DNA of 64,000 nt from Proteles cristata cristata (GCA_017311185.1 JAESUZ010000968.1:744001-808000), one strand, 5' to 3'; shown: positions 1 through 10,584, counted from the first letter of the stretch. The notes: generated by a model not told the origin, from the sequence alone. A program made the numbers and translations.

Positions 1-65
1 GGCGGGCGGGAGGGCGGGAGAAGGGGGAGGCCTGGGGGAGGGGGCCGCGGGGAGGGGGGCAATTA
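1..65 (+). other. G-rich tract, G-quadruplex-prone
   Basis: The first 60 bases are almost entirely G with short C interruptions and contain many runs of three to six G separated by one to four bases, the arrangement that can fold into a G-quadruplex on the + strand. A few CpGs are present. It may be the edge of a GC-rich regulatory region lying upstream of the window, but the window starts here so this cannot be tested from the sequence. Confidence 0.5.
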
Positions 66-143
66 CGAAAGGCCCGGCTCACAAGCCTCCCAGGCTGGGT
101 CTGACTGGACTGGACTGTGGGCTTTTTTCCTTAAAACACACTT

Positions 144-164
144 GCGCGCGCACACACACACACT

Positions 165-210
<46 letters not shown>
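144..210. repeat. (CA)n microsatellite with GCGCGC leader
   Basis: A short alternating GCGCGCG run passes into CA dinucleotides, broken once by CTCT near 163-166. Alternating purine-pyrimidine DNA of this type is Z-DNA-prone and length-variable. Apparent minus-strand reading frames across it encode only Cys-Val repeats and are artefacts. Confidence 0.97.
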
Positions 211-214
<4 letters not shown>

Positions 215-1444
215 TCCTCCATCTCTCTCCTGCTTTCCCTCTGTAGCCGTGCTCTCACTGCTGGCCCCGTTCCCGCCAGAAAGTGCGAGGGGGGCCTCTG
301 CCAGGACAGCCCTCGGGAGAGGAAGCGGGAGGGAGGGCCCCGCAGCCCAGCCAAAAATCCGGCCCCAGCCAAGGCCCGAGTGGCCAGGCCCCCGCCCCTC
401 CGGCTGGGCCCCGGGCCCAGCGTGGGGACACAGGCCAGCTGTCCCGCGCCTCTGCCCCCACCCTGGCCCTCCGGACTCCCCCCGACGCCCCCAGGTCTGG
501 CCAGGGACGGTCCCTGCCCAGAGATGGGGAGGTGGGGTGCTGGGCAGGTCTGGGGTCTGAGGCCTGGGGCCAATGTCTCCAGAGTTCGAGGGGGCTGGGA
601 GCACAGCGGCCTGGAAGGTGAGATCGCTGCCCCTGGGGCATCTGGGGAAAGGAAGAGGGACCCTGACACATTGGAAGGCTCCATTCTTCTCGGGTAAGGG
701 CAGTCCCCTGCCGGGGTATGGGGGGAGTGGCCGCCCGGGAACGAAGACCAAGCTGGTGCTGTCCCCTGGGACATGTGGGGAACATATGGGGGACCCTGAC
801 ACACCACAGGGATTCCGTTTGTCATGGATCAAAGTCACAGTCCCACACGCAGGCCTGTGTAGGCCACAGTGTCTGGTGAAGTTCAGGCAGGATCCCCAGG
901 TGCTCTGTGGGGGACCGGTGAGTTGGGGACTTCACCCAGACTGACAGGTGGCCCAGCCTCCCTTTATCACCCAGCCACTATCTGTCTCCGTGCTGAGCAT
1001 GGTTAGCACCCAGACCAGACTTGCCTGTTCTCTCCAGGACCCAGAACGCCCGGGGGGCTGACATTCCTCTGGTGACCAGAAGGGGGCGGCCCTGCACCAA
1101 AACAGCTAGGACCAGCATTTCCAGAAGGATTCGGGTGGTCCCAGGCTGCCGAACACAGGATGAGAACCTTGGGGACCTTTCTGGGGTGGGGTAGGTCATG
1201 CCTCCCCAGCCCCTGAAAGTGGGGGAGAAATTTGGGAGCTCAGGGATTGAAGAGGGACACTGACACCTTCATCAGAGCCTCTGAAGGGAAAAAGTCAAGG
1301 CCACAAGCTCTGTGAGCTTTCCCCCTGTTCCCAGATGGAGAGGGAAGGGAACACAGAACCACAGCTCTGAGCAAGAGAGCCGGAGGAACCCCCTCCCTCC
1401 CCACCCCAGCCAGGAGCACGGGGGCACCTGGAGTTCTCACCAAG
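211..1444. other. Unclassified GC-rich sequence, no gene recognised
   Basis: GC-rich unique-looking sequence. Overlapping frames of 100-235 codons are open on both strands, but none has a recognisable domain and the translations are Pro/Gly/Arg-rich, as expected from base composition. A CTCF-like motif lies at 1076-1089. I see no convincing exon and no SINE or LINE here. Confidence 0.6.
1076..1089 (+). promoter_or_regulatory. CTCF-like motif
   Basis: CCAGAAGGGGGCGG fits the CTCF core (CCASYAGRKGGCRS) with one mismatch, at the pyrimidine position. CTCF sites act in loop anchoring and insulation. A single motif match in GC-rich DNA is weak evidence without ChIP data. Confidence 0.3.
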
Positions 1445-1600
1445 TCACACACTTGGCTCGGGCGAACCTACCGCTAACTTCTCACTCTAGCACTTTCCAC
1501 TGGGGTAGCCTCTTCACAGATCTTCAGATTCATCATCCGTCAGATGATGACAAATATCCCTGCCTAGGAGGGTTATTGCAAAGATAAATAAAATGTGATC
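1445..1600 (+). mobile_element. MIR SINE remnant (sense)
   Basis: The order of segments follows the MIR core: 'actttccactgggg', 'cttcagattcatcatccgt', then 'ggttattgcaaagataaata', corresponding to the MIR region running from the Leu-Thr-like body to the AATAAA-like end. It is highly diverged, as expected for an ancient mammal-wide element. Confidence 0.55.
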
Positions 1601-2784
1601 GTATATTTCTGTGCCGTGCCGGCCAGACCCAAAATGCTCTCTCCTCGTTTGCTGCAGGAAGCGCTACGCTTGTGCCCACTGCTCTGTTTAGGGTGACTAG
1701 CAGGTTTGGCTCTCTGCCAGGCTGCCCCGGGACCCTGGGCCATCCCTACCTCTCCCTGGTCTCCGGTCACACCTGCTCCCGGAGTTTGGAAGAAGGTGGG
1801 TGCATGAGGAGAACTGGCTTGAAGCTTGCATGCAAGTGTACAAGGCTCTTACTTCCAGTGTGTGATATTTGGGGATACTTCGGGGGTGGCTGTAAGAGGT
1901 TAGGGGCCCGAACTAGCCTTTGCTGGTGGAGGGAGGGGCTGCTCCGGGGCCAGGGTCTTGAGGCCCAGGATGAGCTTGCATGTGGGTAGGGGGGTCTGCG
2001 GGGTGCATCTGCGCTTCCCCCCACCCTTGGGGAGGGGGAAGGGAGGGGGCGCCGGGGAGGAGCTGGGCCCCACTCTTCCCAGGGCAGTGACGTGGGCAGG
2101 AACCAGCTTTCAGACTTGCAAACCGCAGTCTGTTCAGAGTTTTTATTAATTCCAGGACTGAGAGTGAGGCTGGAGCCAGCATGAGAGTGCTTGCTGCCCA
2201 GGATCCAGGAGAGGTGTGTGTGTGGGGGGCACTTGCAGGGATAGACTCGGGCTGCTGGGCCAAATCTCTCCCCGCAGGCCCAGGGCCCTGGGTGCTGTCC
2301 CCACCTGGGACCTCCTTCTTAGCATCCTGTGCTCATGTATAGTGGGTCCAATAATGTATCTGGCAAGGCTCTGTATGCCTCGAAAGGGGCTTCCATCCAG
2401 AAGTAAACCCATGGGCGCAATTTAGCCCAATGCATTCAGTACCCAATGTAAGGACAGAGAGTTACAGTTCTTAGCCAGCATTCGTTCATTCAGTCACTCA
2501 TGCATTCGAGAAACCCAGCAATCCTCAGTTGCTCTGTGCCCACCTCCCTGCATAGCTGCATAGATCAGATAAGGTCATGAGTGTAGAACTGTCCACAGAC
2601 GGCTGCGTGGTGCCCGGTGTGCTGGGTGAACTTGGCTTTGCCGTTATCATTGATAGGCCGCGCCCATCCACTCGTGGCTGGGTATCCAGGTGAGTCACTG
2701 ACAGGCCATCACTGTCTGTCTTCCAAGTCTTCTAGGGGCACCTGTTTAGAAAGGCTAGAGCCACTGGCCCCACACAGCTCTGAG
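1601..2784. other. Unclassified sequence
   Basis: No gene or young repeat is visible. The part at 2480-2600 (ending GATCAGATAAGGTCATGAG) contains 'cattcgttcattcagtcactcat', typical of the ends of old L2/MIR elements, but too little matches to assign it. Reading frames here lack domains. Confidence 0.5.
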
Positions 2785-2960
2785 CCTCTTACTGCGTTGC
2801 TCAGAAACCCTCAGCCGCCTTCCGGAGGAAGTCTGGACTTCTGAGTGTGGCCTTCAAGGCCCTGCGTGACCCAGCTCAACTAGAGTGAGAGTAATGCTCT
2901 CCTTCCTCTTGGCGGGCCTCCCTTCTGGACTCTAGCTCCAGACTTGTCCTGGGGGGCTGG
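2785..2960 (+). mobile_element. L2 LINE fragment (sense, ORF 3' part)
   Basis: The stretch around 'gtggccttcaaggccctgcg' and 'tgacccagctcaac' matches the L2 segment that encodes the C-terminal region of its reverse transcriptase ORF (consensus '…ACAAGGCCCTGCATGATCTGGCCC…'). It is short and diverged, with no intact frame. Confidence 0.55.
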
Positions 2961-3830
2961 ACGTTGGGTCATTGTTGGCCAGGTCCTCCGGTCTCAGCTT
3001 CTGTCCCTCCAGGTCTGTGCCCTCAGCATCCCTGTCCCCAGCCTCCCTGAGGGTCCTTGGTGGGAGCCTTCTTGGATGGGCTTGGGGCTTCCTCTTGCGC
3101 CCCTCTGGCCCCTCTTGGCCCCTATCCCTGAAGGTCGTTGGAGGATGGACCCATTTCTGTCTCCCCTGTTGTCCAAGAGTGTCGGATAAAAGCACAATTG
3201 TACCCTCCATGAGATGGGGGCAGAGGCCGGGTGTGGTTTCTTTTTTCTCCTTTTCTACACATGGTGCTTTTATCTGTTGAATATAGGATGGGCTGTCTGC
3301 ATGGGGCCTGGAACCAGAGAGAGAGAAAGAGAGAGAGAGACAGCATTTGCTGCAGAGCTAGCCTGGGGAGAGCTTGGTGTCAGTGGAACCTGGGACTCCT
3401 GCTGTGCTTCCTCCTATTGCCTGGGTCCCCTGTTGTCTGTCATTTCCACCTCCCTGTGAGTATGGGTCCTTTTGGCTAATCCCATGGGTTAAAATAAGGT
3501 CAAGGTTGTATCGGCAGGGGAGCATGAATTTCTCATAGGGACCCAAGTGAGGTTTGGGAAGGAATGGAATGCTGGCTGGTAACATGGGTTTGAGTGTAGA
3601 CCCTTCTGGAGAGAATCTGTACAAGGCCCGGCGAAACACCCCTTCTCTTCCCTGACCCACCAAGCTCATCGGAGAGACCCGGCTGAGGATGTTAAGGCCA
3701 GAACCTGCCCCTGATTTTAGATTTTCCACTAGCCCCATAAAATAAAGAAAAAGGAAGTAACATTAATTTTAGTAATAGACTATATTTTTATGTTTTACCT
3801 TACTTTTATTTCCTAAGTCTTGAAATTGGG
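2961..3830. other. Unclassified sequence with short (GA)n
   Basis: No gene recognised. A short GA-rich run lies at 3316-3341. The last 100 bases (about 3735-3830) become AT-rich and may be the upstream continuation of the adjoining L1, but I cannot align them with confidence. Confidence 0.5.
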
Positions 3831-3916
3831 GTGTACAACTACCATATGATCCAGTAATTCCACTTCTGGGTGTGTATCCAAAGGAAACAAAAAATGCTAA
3901 TTTGAAAAGACATCCG

Positions 3917-4137
3917 TTGGGCACCCAGGCAGCTCAGCTGGCTGAGTATCTGACTCTTGGTCTTAGCTCAGGTCACTATCTCATGGGTCGGGAGATCGAG
4001 GCTCGTGTTGGGCTCAGTGCTGACAGCGTGGAACCTGCTTGGAAGTCTCTTTGCCCTCCCCCCCTCCCCCCCCCCACTCACGATCTCTCTCTCTCTCTCT
4101 CTCAAAAATAAATAAGCATTTCAAAAAATTAAAAAAA
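3917..4137 (+). mobile_element. CAN-SINE, older type (sense)
   Basis: Begins 'ttgggcacccaggcagctca', has the longer 'gactcttggtcttagctcagg' spacer seen in older copies, a damaged B box and a long CT/C-rich stretch, then an AAAATAAATAAGC tail. It sits in the L1 at the site 'aaaagacatc' (3905-3914), with a related copy after its tail. Confidence 0.85.
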
Positions 4138-4146
4138 GATGACATC

Positions 4147-4384
4147 TGGGGCATCTGGGTGGCTCAGTCAGTTAAGCGTCCGACTTCAGCTCAGGTCATG
4201 ATCTCACAGTTCATGGGTTTGAGCCCCGCGTCGGGCTCTGTGCTGGCAGCCAGCTCAGAGCCTGGAGCCTGTTTCAGATTCTGTGTCTCCATCTCTCTCT
4301 GATCCTCCCCTGTTCATGCTCTCTCTTTCTCTCTCTCTCAGAAATAAATAAAAAACATAAAAAAATTTAAAAAATTAAAAAACA
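4147..4384 (+). mobile_element. CAN-SINE (sense)
   Basis: Near full length. 'ggggcatctgggtggctcag' opens it, followed by A box TGGCTCAGTCAG, B box GGTTTGAGCCC, a CT stretch and an AAATAAATAAAA tail. 'agatgacatc' before it and 'agaagacatc' after it form a diverged target-site duplication, so it landed at the downstream edge of the previous SINE. Confidence 0.93.
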
Positions 4385-4811
4385 AGAAGACATCTGTACC
4401 CCATGTTCATTGCAGTATTATTTACAATTGCTAGAACATGCTACTAACCTAAGTATCCACCAACGATGAATGGACAAAGAAAAAAATATATATACAATGG
4501 AATGTTATTCAACCGTAAGAAAGAAAGGAATTCCTACTATTTGCAATAACATATGGACCTTGAGGGTATCATGCTAAATGAAATATGTCAGACAGAAGGA
4601 GACAAATACTGTATGATCTCACTTAATACATGAAATCTAAATAAATAAATGACCCCCAACTCACAGATACAGGGAATAGACTGGGGTTGCAGGGTGGGTA
4701 GAATGGGAAAGGGTGGTCAAAAGGTATAAACTTCCAGTTGTAAACAAGATAAATCAGCCCTGGGGATGTGACGTGCAGAATGGCGACTATAGTTAACAAT
4801 GCCATATTTTA

Positions 4812-5014
4812 GGGGCGCCTGGGTGGCTCAGTCATTTAAACGTCCAACTTCCGCTCAGGTCATGATCTCATGGTTGGTGAGTTCGAGCCCCGCGTTGGGC
4901 TCTGTGCTGACAGCTCAGAGCTTGGAGCCTGCTTTGGATTCTGTGTCTCCCTCTCTCTGACCCTCCCTTGCTCATAGTCTGTCTCTCTCTCAAAAATAAA
5001 TAAACATTTAAAAA
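4812..5014 (+). mobile_element. CAN-SINE (sense)
   Basis: Full-length copy opening GGGGCGCCTGGGTGGCTCAG, with B box GTTCGAGCCCC, a CTCTCTCTGACC stretch and a CAAAAATAAATAAACATT tail. It splits the 3' UTR of the surrounding L1; the L1 sequence resumes at 'gtggtattatgtatctgag'. Confidence 0.95.
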
Positions 5015-5154
5015 TGTGGTATTATGTATCTGAGACTTGCTAAGAGAGCAGATGTTAAAAGTTCTCATATAAGAAAAATGGTTGTAACTATATCTGGTGA
5101 TGGATGTTATCCAGACTTATTGTGGTGGTCATTTCACAATATATACAAATATCA

Positions 5155-5328
5155 GGACTCCTGGGTGGCTCAGTCGGTTAAGCATTTGGCTCTTGATTTC
5201 GGCTCAGGTCATGATTTTGTAGTTTGTGAGATTGATCCCCACATCAGCCTCTGTGCTGAGAATGCAGAGCCTGGTTGGGATTATTTCTCTCTCTCTCAAA
5301 ATAAAACATAAACATTAAAAAAAACCCA
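5155..5328 (+). mobile_element. CAN-SINE, older type (sense), with target-site duplication
   Basis: Opens 'ggactcctgggtggctcag' and carries the 'ggctcttgatttcggctcag' spacer of older copies. The CT region is shortened. It is flanked by a perfect 14-bp duplication 'atatacaaatatca' at 5141-5154 and 5331-5344, within the L1 3' UTR. Confidence 0.93.
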
Positions 5329-5470
5329 TTATATACAAATATCAAATTAACATGTTGTACCCCTGAAACGAATATTATATGTCAGTTACACTCAACTGAA
5401 AAAAAAAAAAAACAAAACTGGTGTGGAAGTTACATTTAGAGCATCTCTCTGCTTGGACTAGCTGCATTTA

Positions 5471-5687
5471 ATTTTTTTAAGTGTTTATTTTTTGAGAAAG
5501 AGAGAGACAGAGCACAAACAGGGAAGGGCAGAGGGACAGAGGGAGACACAGAATATGAAGCAGGCTCCAGGCTCTGAGCTCCGAGCTGTCAGTACAGAGC
5601 CCGACGCGGGGCTTGAACTCATGAACCGTGAGATCATGACCTGAGCTGAAGTTGGACACTTAACCGACTGAGCCACCCAGGCGTCCC
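5471..5687 (-). mobile_element. CAN-SINE (antisense), with target-site duplication
   Basis: Antisense copy starting in the A tail (TTTTTTTAAGTGTTTATTTT) and ending 'gagccacccaggcgtccc'. Flanked by 17-bp direct repeats 'tggactagctgcattta' (5454-5470) and the same with one change (5688-5704), marking its insertion just outside the L1 end. Confidence 0.95.
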
Positions 5688-5704
5688 TGGACTAGTTGCA
5701 TTTA

Positions 5705-6784
5705 AAGTGCTCAGTAGCCACGTGTGGCTGAGAGCCACCAGACAAGACAATGCAGGTGGAGGTCATGAGGGAGACTGGTGAGGATGGGCTTGAGTCGGGG
5801 GCTCCCACTATTCAAAGGCTACAGGTAGGACAGGACTTGAGGGGGAGGGGAGGCCTGGGGTGCAATATCTCTCCAGGGGAGAGGGTGGGGTACCAGACAA
5901 CACTTAGAACTGACACTTGGGCTGGAAAATGAGAAAGGCCTTCTGTGGCTCGTCCCTGCGCAGAGGCAGCCCGGGGCCTCTCTGACTGTGGGCCAGGAAA
6001 GGGAGGGGCCTGCCAAGGGGGCAGATGTCGGATTTTTCTGGAGGTAAAGGGTCTGTAGTTAAAAATGGGGACCCGGGGATCAGGATCATCAGGCAGGTTT
6101 GGCCTGAGGGAGGAAGAGGGAGGACTCAGAGGCAGTTTGGAAGTTGAGGTGAGGGCTGCGATTCCAGCACAGGGCAGTTCTGCTTTTCCCAGGCTGTGGT
6201 GCAAAGGAGCCCAGTGGTCATCACTGATAAGCATGTGAGCTTGGGACGGATCACCAAGTGATACCCAATAATGGTGACGTCTATGCTAATTAACCCCCAG
6301 AAATCCCGTTTTCCTCTTGAGGATCTAAGGGTCTTCATAAGCCTTTAAGATTGAAAACTCATGTCTATAATATTCAGAAAGTGCTCAGATGCAGGAAGGG
6401 ATCCATGACACCACTGAGGCAACCAAAGCAGATGTCTGAGGCTGGGGGGGAGGCAGGGAGGCCCAGGGGGAAGCCCCTGGCCCACAAGCACCACCAATCA
6501 TGCCCCAGCTTCTGAGCCCCTCATCTTTGATCCAGCAACCTCTGTGCGACGCCTCGCCTCTGCCCAGGCATGGGTGTTTGTGTGTCTGAGTCATTTGTCA
6601 GTCTGGGTCCTTGGCCGGTACGCGCCGGGGGGTGGGTGTCCCGGACAGGCCGTGCTGTTCTGCCCGGTGCTGTTCCCACATGGCCTCCTGGGCTGTCTGC
6701 GGCTGTCTGGGGGAGAGTCAGGCAGATTCTGCACCCCCCCCACCCCCCAGGGACCTAGGACGGACGAGTCCAGAACACGCCTTT
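5705..6784. other. Unclassified GC-rich sequence
   Basis: No repeat or gene recognised. Several frames up to 140 codons overlap on both strands without domains. A C-rich run lies near 6734-6748. Confidence 0.5.
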
Positions 6785-6905
6785 CATTTGTTTGACACTT
6801 GACAGTTCACAAAGCACATCTCCATTTGCGATTGGGGATATTATTATCCCAAGTTATAAACACAGGGGTTAGGAGCCCTGTCTGCAGGCTCAGACGGCCA
6901 GGAAG
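6785..6905 (-). mobile_element. MIR-family remnant (antisense)
   Basis: 'acagttcacaaagcacatct' followed by 'tattattatcccaagttata' and 'cacaggggtt' follow the antisense MIR order (…CTCATTTGATCCTCACAAC…TATTATCCCCATTTTACAG…). Diverged, ancient. Confidence 0.55.
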
Positions 6906-8124
6906 AGCACTCTTTGCATCAGATCCTTCAGATCGTTTTCATTTTAACTCCGAGCCCCTGTCACATGGCCAGGCAGCAGTAAATTCCATCCAAGTAACTG
7001 GGTCTCTCTGTCCCCACCCTCCATCCCCAGCCCCAATCCAGGTGTCTCATGTACAGCCCCTGGCCTCGCTGACCTTACTGGAGCCTCTGTGCTTTTAGGT
7101 CCTCCGGGATTGTGACGAGGCTGGGGAACCCAGAGCCCGGGCCATCTCTGGGGCTGCTCGGCAGTAGTAATCTGCTCCTGGGCCCACAGGGGACTCTCCC
7201 ATCCCAGGGGAAGGAGGGGAGGATGCCCGAAGGGCACACAGATATTCATGGCTCTGTAAACTAGCCCACTACCCAGGTCAGAAAACAGTCTTTCAGAGGT
7301 GCATAAGGTCACCCCAAAACATGATGGCCTGTTCCCATGCTGGCTCTGGAGCTGGTGGGCAGAGCTGTCCACACCTTCCCTGTCTGGGCCGTGCTCCCTG
7401 TGCCTGGCTTAGGGCAGTGCTCCCTCCTGCGTGCCTTTATCGGCTCACCTCCTCCAGCCCATCGTGCCCAGGAGCCCTTCCAAGAGCCTGAGCCGGGAAC
7501 GCTGCTGGGTGGGGAGCGCTCTTCCTCCTGGGTTTTGCCCGTCTCCATCCCTACGCCACGTTTGGCTGCTCCCTGCCTTGGGCAGACCCCTCCACCCATG
7601 CCCGGAACCCTCAGCCGGCCTGATCCCTGTGGCGCCGGGCGGGTCCTATGGGCGGACAGGGCAGCTGCCAGGGCGCAGGGTGGGAGGCAAGCGAGGCTGG
7701 GCCAGGGGCTCCCGCTGGGCCTGGGTTATCTATTCCCTCGTTCCTTCTGGTCTCCGCATTCCTGAGCTGCCTGCTTTGGCTAGGCATTGGCCTTGGTGGG
7801 GGGGGCGGGGGGAGACAGTCAGGACACCAGCACCTGCAGTCCTGGGAAAGGGAATGTAATCAGGAAGGCTTCCTGGAGGAGATGATGCCAGAGTTGAACC
7901 TGTTCCTTTCTCTCCAAGGGAGATGGGTTCCGGGCAATGTATGCAAAGGCAGGAAGGCTGAAGGCCCTGGCCTTTGCCCTTCAGCCCACCCACAGGCTCC
8001 CTGCCTGCCTGCCTGCTGGGGAGCTTCCGGAAACACAATCCCAGCTGTCCTGCCCTCCGTAAAGCCCGTCAGCAACTGACCTTGGGAGGATGCTGGCCCT
8101 TCCTGCTCAGCCTTCATGCTCTAC
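6906..8124. other. Unclassified GC-rich sequence
   Basis: Includes overlapping frames of about 142 codons at 7337-7765 and 7431-7859 with no recognisable domain and strongly biased composition. A G run lies at 7797-7811 and a CTGC repeat near 8001-8018. I see no splice-flanked exon that I could defend. Confidence 0.5.
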
Positions 8125-8195
8125 CAGCACTTTTCAAATTGTAGGCTGTGACCCATTAGTGAGTGTGAAATTGATTTAGTGGGTCAGGAATAAAG

Positions 8196-8224
8196 TTTTA
8201 TTTTATTTTATTTTATTTTATTTA
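8196..8224. repeat. (TTTTA)n microsatellite
   Basis: About six TTTTA units directly abut the A-tail end of the antisense SINE that follows, so the repeat probably grew out of that tail. Confidence 0.95.
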
Positions 8225-8225
8225 T

Positions 8226-8440
8226 TAAAAAATTTATTTCATGTTTATTCTTGACAGAGAGAGAGTAACAGTGTGAGGAGGAGAGGTGCAGAGAAGGAGA
8301 CACAGAATCCGAAACAGTCTCTAGGCTCTGAGCTGTTGGCACAGAGCCTGACTCGGGGCTCGAACCCATGAGCCATGAGATCATGACCTGACCTGAGCCG
8401 AAGTCGGACACTTAACTGGCTGAGCCACCTAGGCGCCCCC
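8226..8440 (-). mobile_element. CAN-SINE (antisense)
   Basis: Runs from 'aaaaaatttatttcatgttt' through the GA-rich stretch and B box complement 'ggggctcgaaccca' to 'gagccacctaggcgccccc'. It interrupts the older repeat on either side. Confidence 0.93.
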
Positions 8441-8640
8441 AGGACCAGCATTTTTAAAAGGAGAGAATACGATGGAGTGAAATGGATGCAAGTGTAATAC
8501 TTGTGACCGGATCAGTCTTGTCTTCAGTCTTCTGCCTAAGTGATAGGCGTTTGCGTGTGAGCACTGGAGTCTTGTCCTGCATGTCACCATCAGAAAGTCT
8601 GCAGCACTGTTGCAATCCCTGTTTACGAGTCGTTCGTGCC

Positions 8641-9189
8641 ACATACACGCGGGGAGACACCCACAGTGTGGCGGGGTAGTGTTATGAGTGAACAGATGTC
8701 GGGGAGAGAGCCTTGACCCCCATGGCTTGGCCACACATCAGGGTCTTGCCGAGCTGATAAGAACTGGGGTCTTGACCCCCAAGCTTGGGTCTCACCATTG
8801 TTCTTGGGGTGTAGGCTATGCTTGCTCCTGGCCCAAAAGCCCTCCAGACTCCCCAGGGACGCGCCCCCCTGCCCCCCCTTCCCCCTGCCATGCCCACTCC
8901 TAAAGACAGAGGTAGGGTTGCAGGGTGTGCCCTGCTCCCGGCCCACGCAATGGATACCAAGGCAGACATGGTTTTGTGTGGTTTATATACTGGGGCTCTG
9001 AGTAACATTTCATTTGAAGGAGGGCTTCCTGGGCTTGGAAATCATGGAAACCGTTGCTCTGGTGGGAAGGCAGGGTCCCAAGAGATCGGTGATCTGTTCC
9101 CTGACCCGCCCCAATTGCTGTGTGACCCTGGGTAACGTCTCCTCGCTCAGGCTCGGGGCCCCCGTGAACAGTGGGTGTGCAGACCGGAG
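8641..9189. other. Unclassified sequence, possible MIR piece
   Basis: Mostly unassigned. The piece around 9108-9160 ('ccaattgctgtgtgaccctg' then 'cgtctcctcgctcaggct') resembles the sense MIR core (…GCTGTGTGACCTTGGGCAAG…) but is too short for a firm call. A C-rich stretch lies at 8864-8886. Confidence 0.4.
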
Positions 9190-9335
9190 AAGGTGCCATC
9201 CTCTAGCTGTGCATTGGAACCCATGGGCGTTTCTAAATCTCGCTGCATGGGCCGGACCCCAGACCATAATCTCCAAGTGTTGGGGTTTTCCTAAGAGCGT
9301 CTGATGCACAGCAGAGCTTGAGAAACCCTGGAGCG
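9190..9335 (+). mobile_element. MER5A-like hAT MITE remnant
   Basis: 'gtgcattggaacccatgggc', then 'gccggaccccagaccataat' and 'cacagcagagcttgagaaac' follow the order of the MER5A non-autonomous hAT element (…TGCATCAGAATCACCTGG…GGGCCCCACCCCCAGAGTTTC…TGAGAACC). Diverged and inactive. Confidence 0.55.
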
Positions 9336-9417
9336 ACAGCCCATCTCTGCAAGTGACTCTCCCACAGGGACTCCTGTGGTCCAGCCCGTGGTTCTCGGAG
9401 GTTAAGGAGCATGAAAA

Positions 9418-9622
9418 TCATTGGTTCTCGAAAGTGCGGTCCTCGGATCAGCAGTAGCAGCAGCACCATGGGGGACCAGGCTTGTTAGCAATGCAGATTC
9501 CCAAGCCCCAAGTCTATGGACTCAGACACATAGTCGGGGGCAGGGGGCTGGGGACCCACGATCTGTGCTATGATGAACCCGCCAGATGTGAGCACCTTTA
9601 AGCATGAGAACCACTGAGCTAA
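9418..9622 (-). mobile_element. MER5A-like hAT MITE remnant, opposite orientation
   Basis: Starts near 'attggttctcgaaagtgcgg' with 'cctcggatcagcagtagcag' and ends 'agcatgagaaccactgagc', matching the terminal sequences of MER5-type elements. Internal parts such as 'gcttgttagcaatgcagatt' also fit. It lies about 90 bp from the preceding element. Confidence 0.6.
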
Positions 9623-9744
9623 CCTTGACCATCAGACCCCTCTGTGTGAAGGACACCTGTGTTTTTCACTCACAGCTTCTGCTTCTGGGAAGGAGGGGGA
9701 GCCCCCAGAGGTTTCCAGAAGGGATACTAGTCAGCCTTAGCAAA

Positions 9745-10022
9745 GGACTATAGACTGGGGGTGCTCAGACAACAGGAATTTATTTTCTTGCTGTTCTGGA
9801 GCCTGACAGTTCAAGATGAAGGGCTGGTCTCTCCTGAGGCCCCTCTCGTTGGCTTGCAGACAGGATGGCCTCCTGTCACTGGGACCCGGGTGGTCGTGGA
9901 GTCATCCCCCTGTGTGTGCCTGCAGCCTAATCTCTGCTTCTGACAAGGGCACCAGTGCTCCTTTGATGACCTCATTTTGACTAAATTACCCTCCGTGAAG
10001 ACCCTAGTCTCTTTCTCTCTGC
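9745..10022 (-). mobile_element. MaLR (MLT1-like) LTR remnant (antisense)
   Basis: 'caacaggaatttattttctt' then 'gttctggagcctgacagttc', 'cttggcttgcagac'-like sequence, 'gacctcattttgactaaatt' and 'gaagaccctagtctcttt' give the antisense order of an MLT1-type LTR. It is a solo, old, non-coding LTR with no internal retroviral genes nearby. Confidence 0.65.
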
Positions 10023-10584
10023 CAGGCCCCAAGTCCAGGGAAGAAACATTCTGGAACTAAGCCCTCTGGACGCTCTGATTCCCTCCCTGATCATCCACAC
10101 TTTTATCATATCGTTTCCGGAAAGCAGACTCTTTGGTTCTGCTTCTTGCCTGTGCTTGAGGCGGAGGGGTGGGGTGGGGTGGGGGAGGTTTGAGGAGGTG
10201 CGTGGACTTCTTGAAACTGCAAAGTGCCCTCTAAGGACAGAATACCCGTCACCTGCCCGGACTTCTCCGTGAGCTCTTTCCCAGTCACATGGTGGCACTG
10301 GATGGTCTGAGTATCCAGGTGGGGTATATGAATGTTTTCATTCATTTCTTTAAAAATATTCTTTTGATTCTGGCCAATTTGCCTATTCTCCCATCGGCCC
10401 AGACTAATGAGGCTGCTGGACCCCAGAACCATGTGTGCGAGAGATCATTGATGCAGAGAAAGGGCATCTGAGAGTATTAAAGGGAGGCCTGGGTAGCAGG
10501 GTGGGGATCAGGCAGAAGTGCCAGATGGGGGCGGGGGGGGGCAATCCAGGAAGGCTTCCCAGAGGAGGTGAGATGTGGCTAGCC
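10023..10584. other. Unclassified sequence
   Basis: No repeat family or gene assigned. A GGGGT/GGGGG run occurs at 10166-10188 and another G run at 10527-10541. Confidence 0.5.

Larger units (their letters stand above)
3831..5413 (+). mobile_element. L1 LINE 3' end, interrupted by four SINEs
   Basis: Sense L1 sequence is present in pieces at about 3831-3914, 4387-4811, 5015-5154 and 5331-5413. The first begins in ORF2 ('accatatgatccagtaattc'). The second has 'gttcattgcagtattattta' and 'atggaccttgagggtatcat', the end of ORF2. The last two are 3' UTR ending 'gtcagttacactcaactg' and a poly(A) at 5400-5413. Reading frames are broken by several stops, so it is inactive. Its divergence and the four later insertions make it older than the SINEs. 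Confidence 0.88.
8125..8640 (+). mobile_element. Ancient interspersed repeat, split by a SINE
   Basis: The sequence 'ctgtgacccattagtgagtg' … 'gatttagtgggtcaggaata' before the SINE, and 'aggaccagcatttttaaaag' after it, reads as one known old mammalian repeat containing 'GTGACCCATTAGTGGGTC' and 'GACCAGCATTTTT'. I recognise the sequence but not its family name with certainty; a DNA-transposon-derived element is likely. The right-hand limit is uncertain. Confidence 0.4.

Noticed and set aside
131..838. A 235-codon minus-strand frame
   Set aside because: It crosses the CA repeat (Cys-Val repeats), overlaps open frames on both strands and has no domain.
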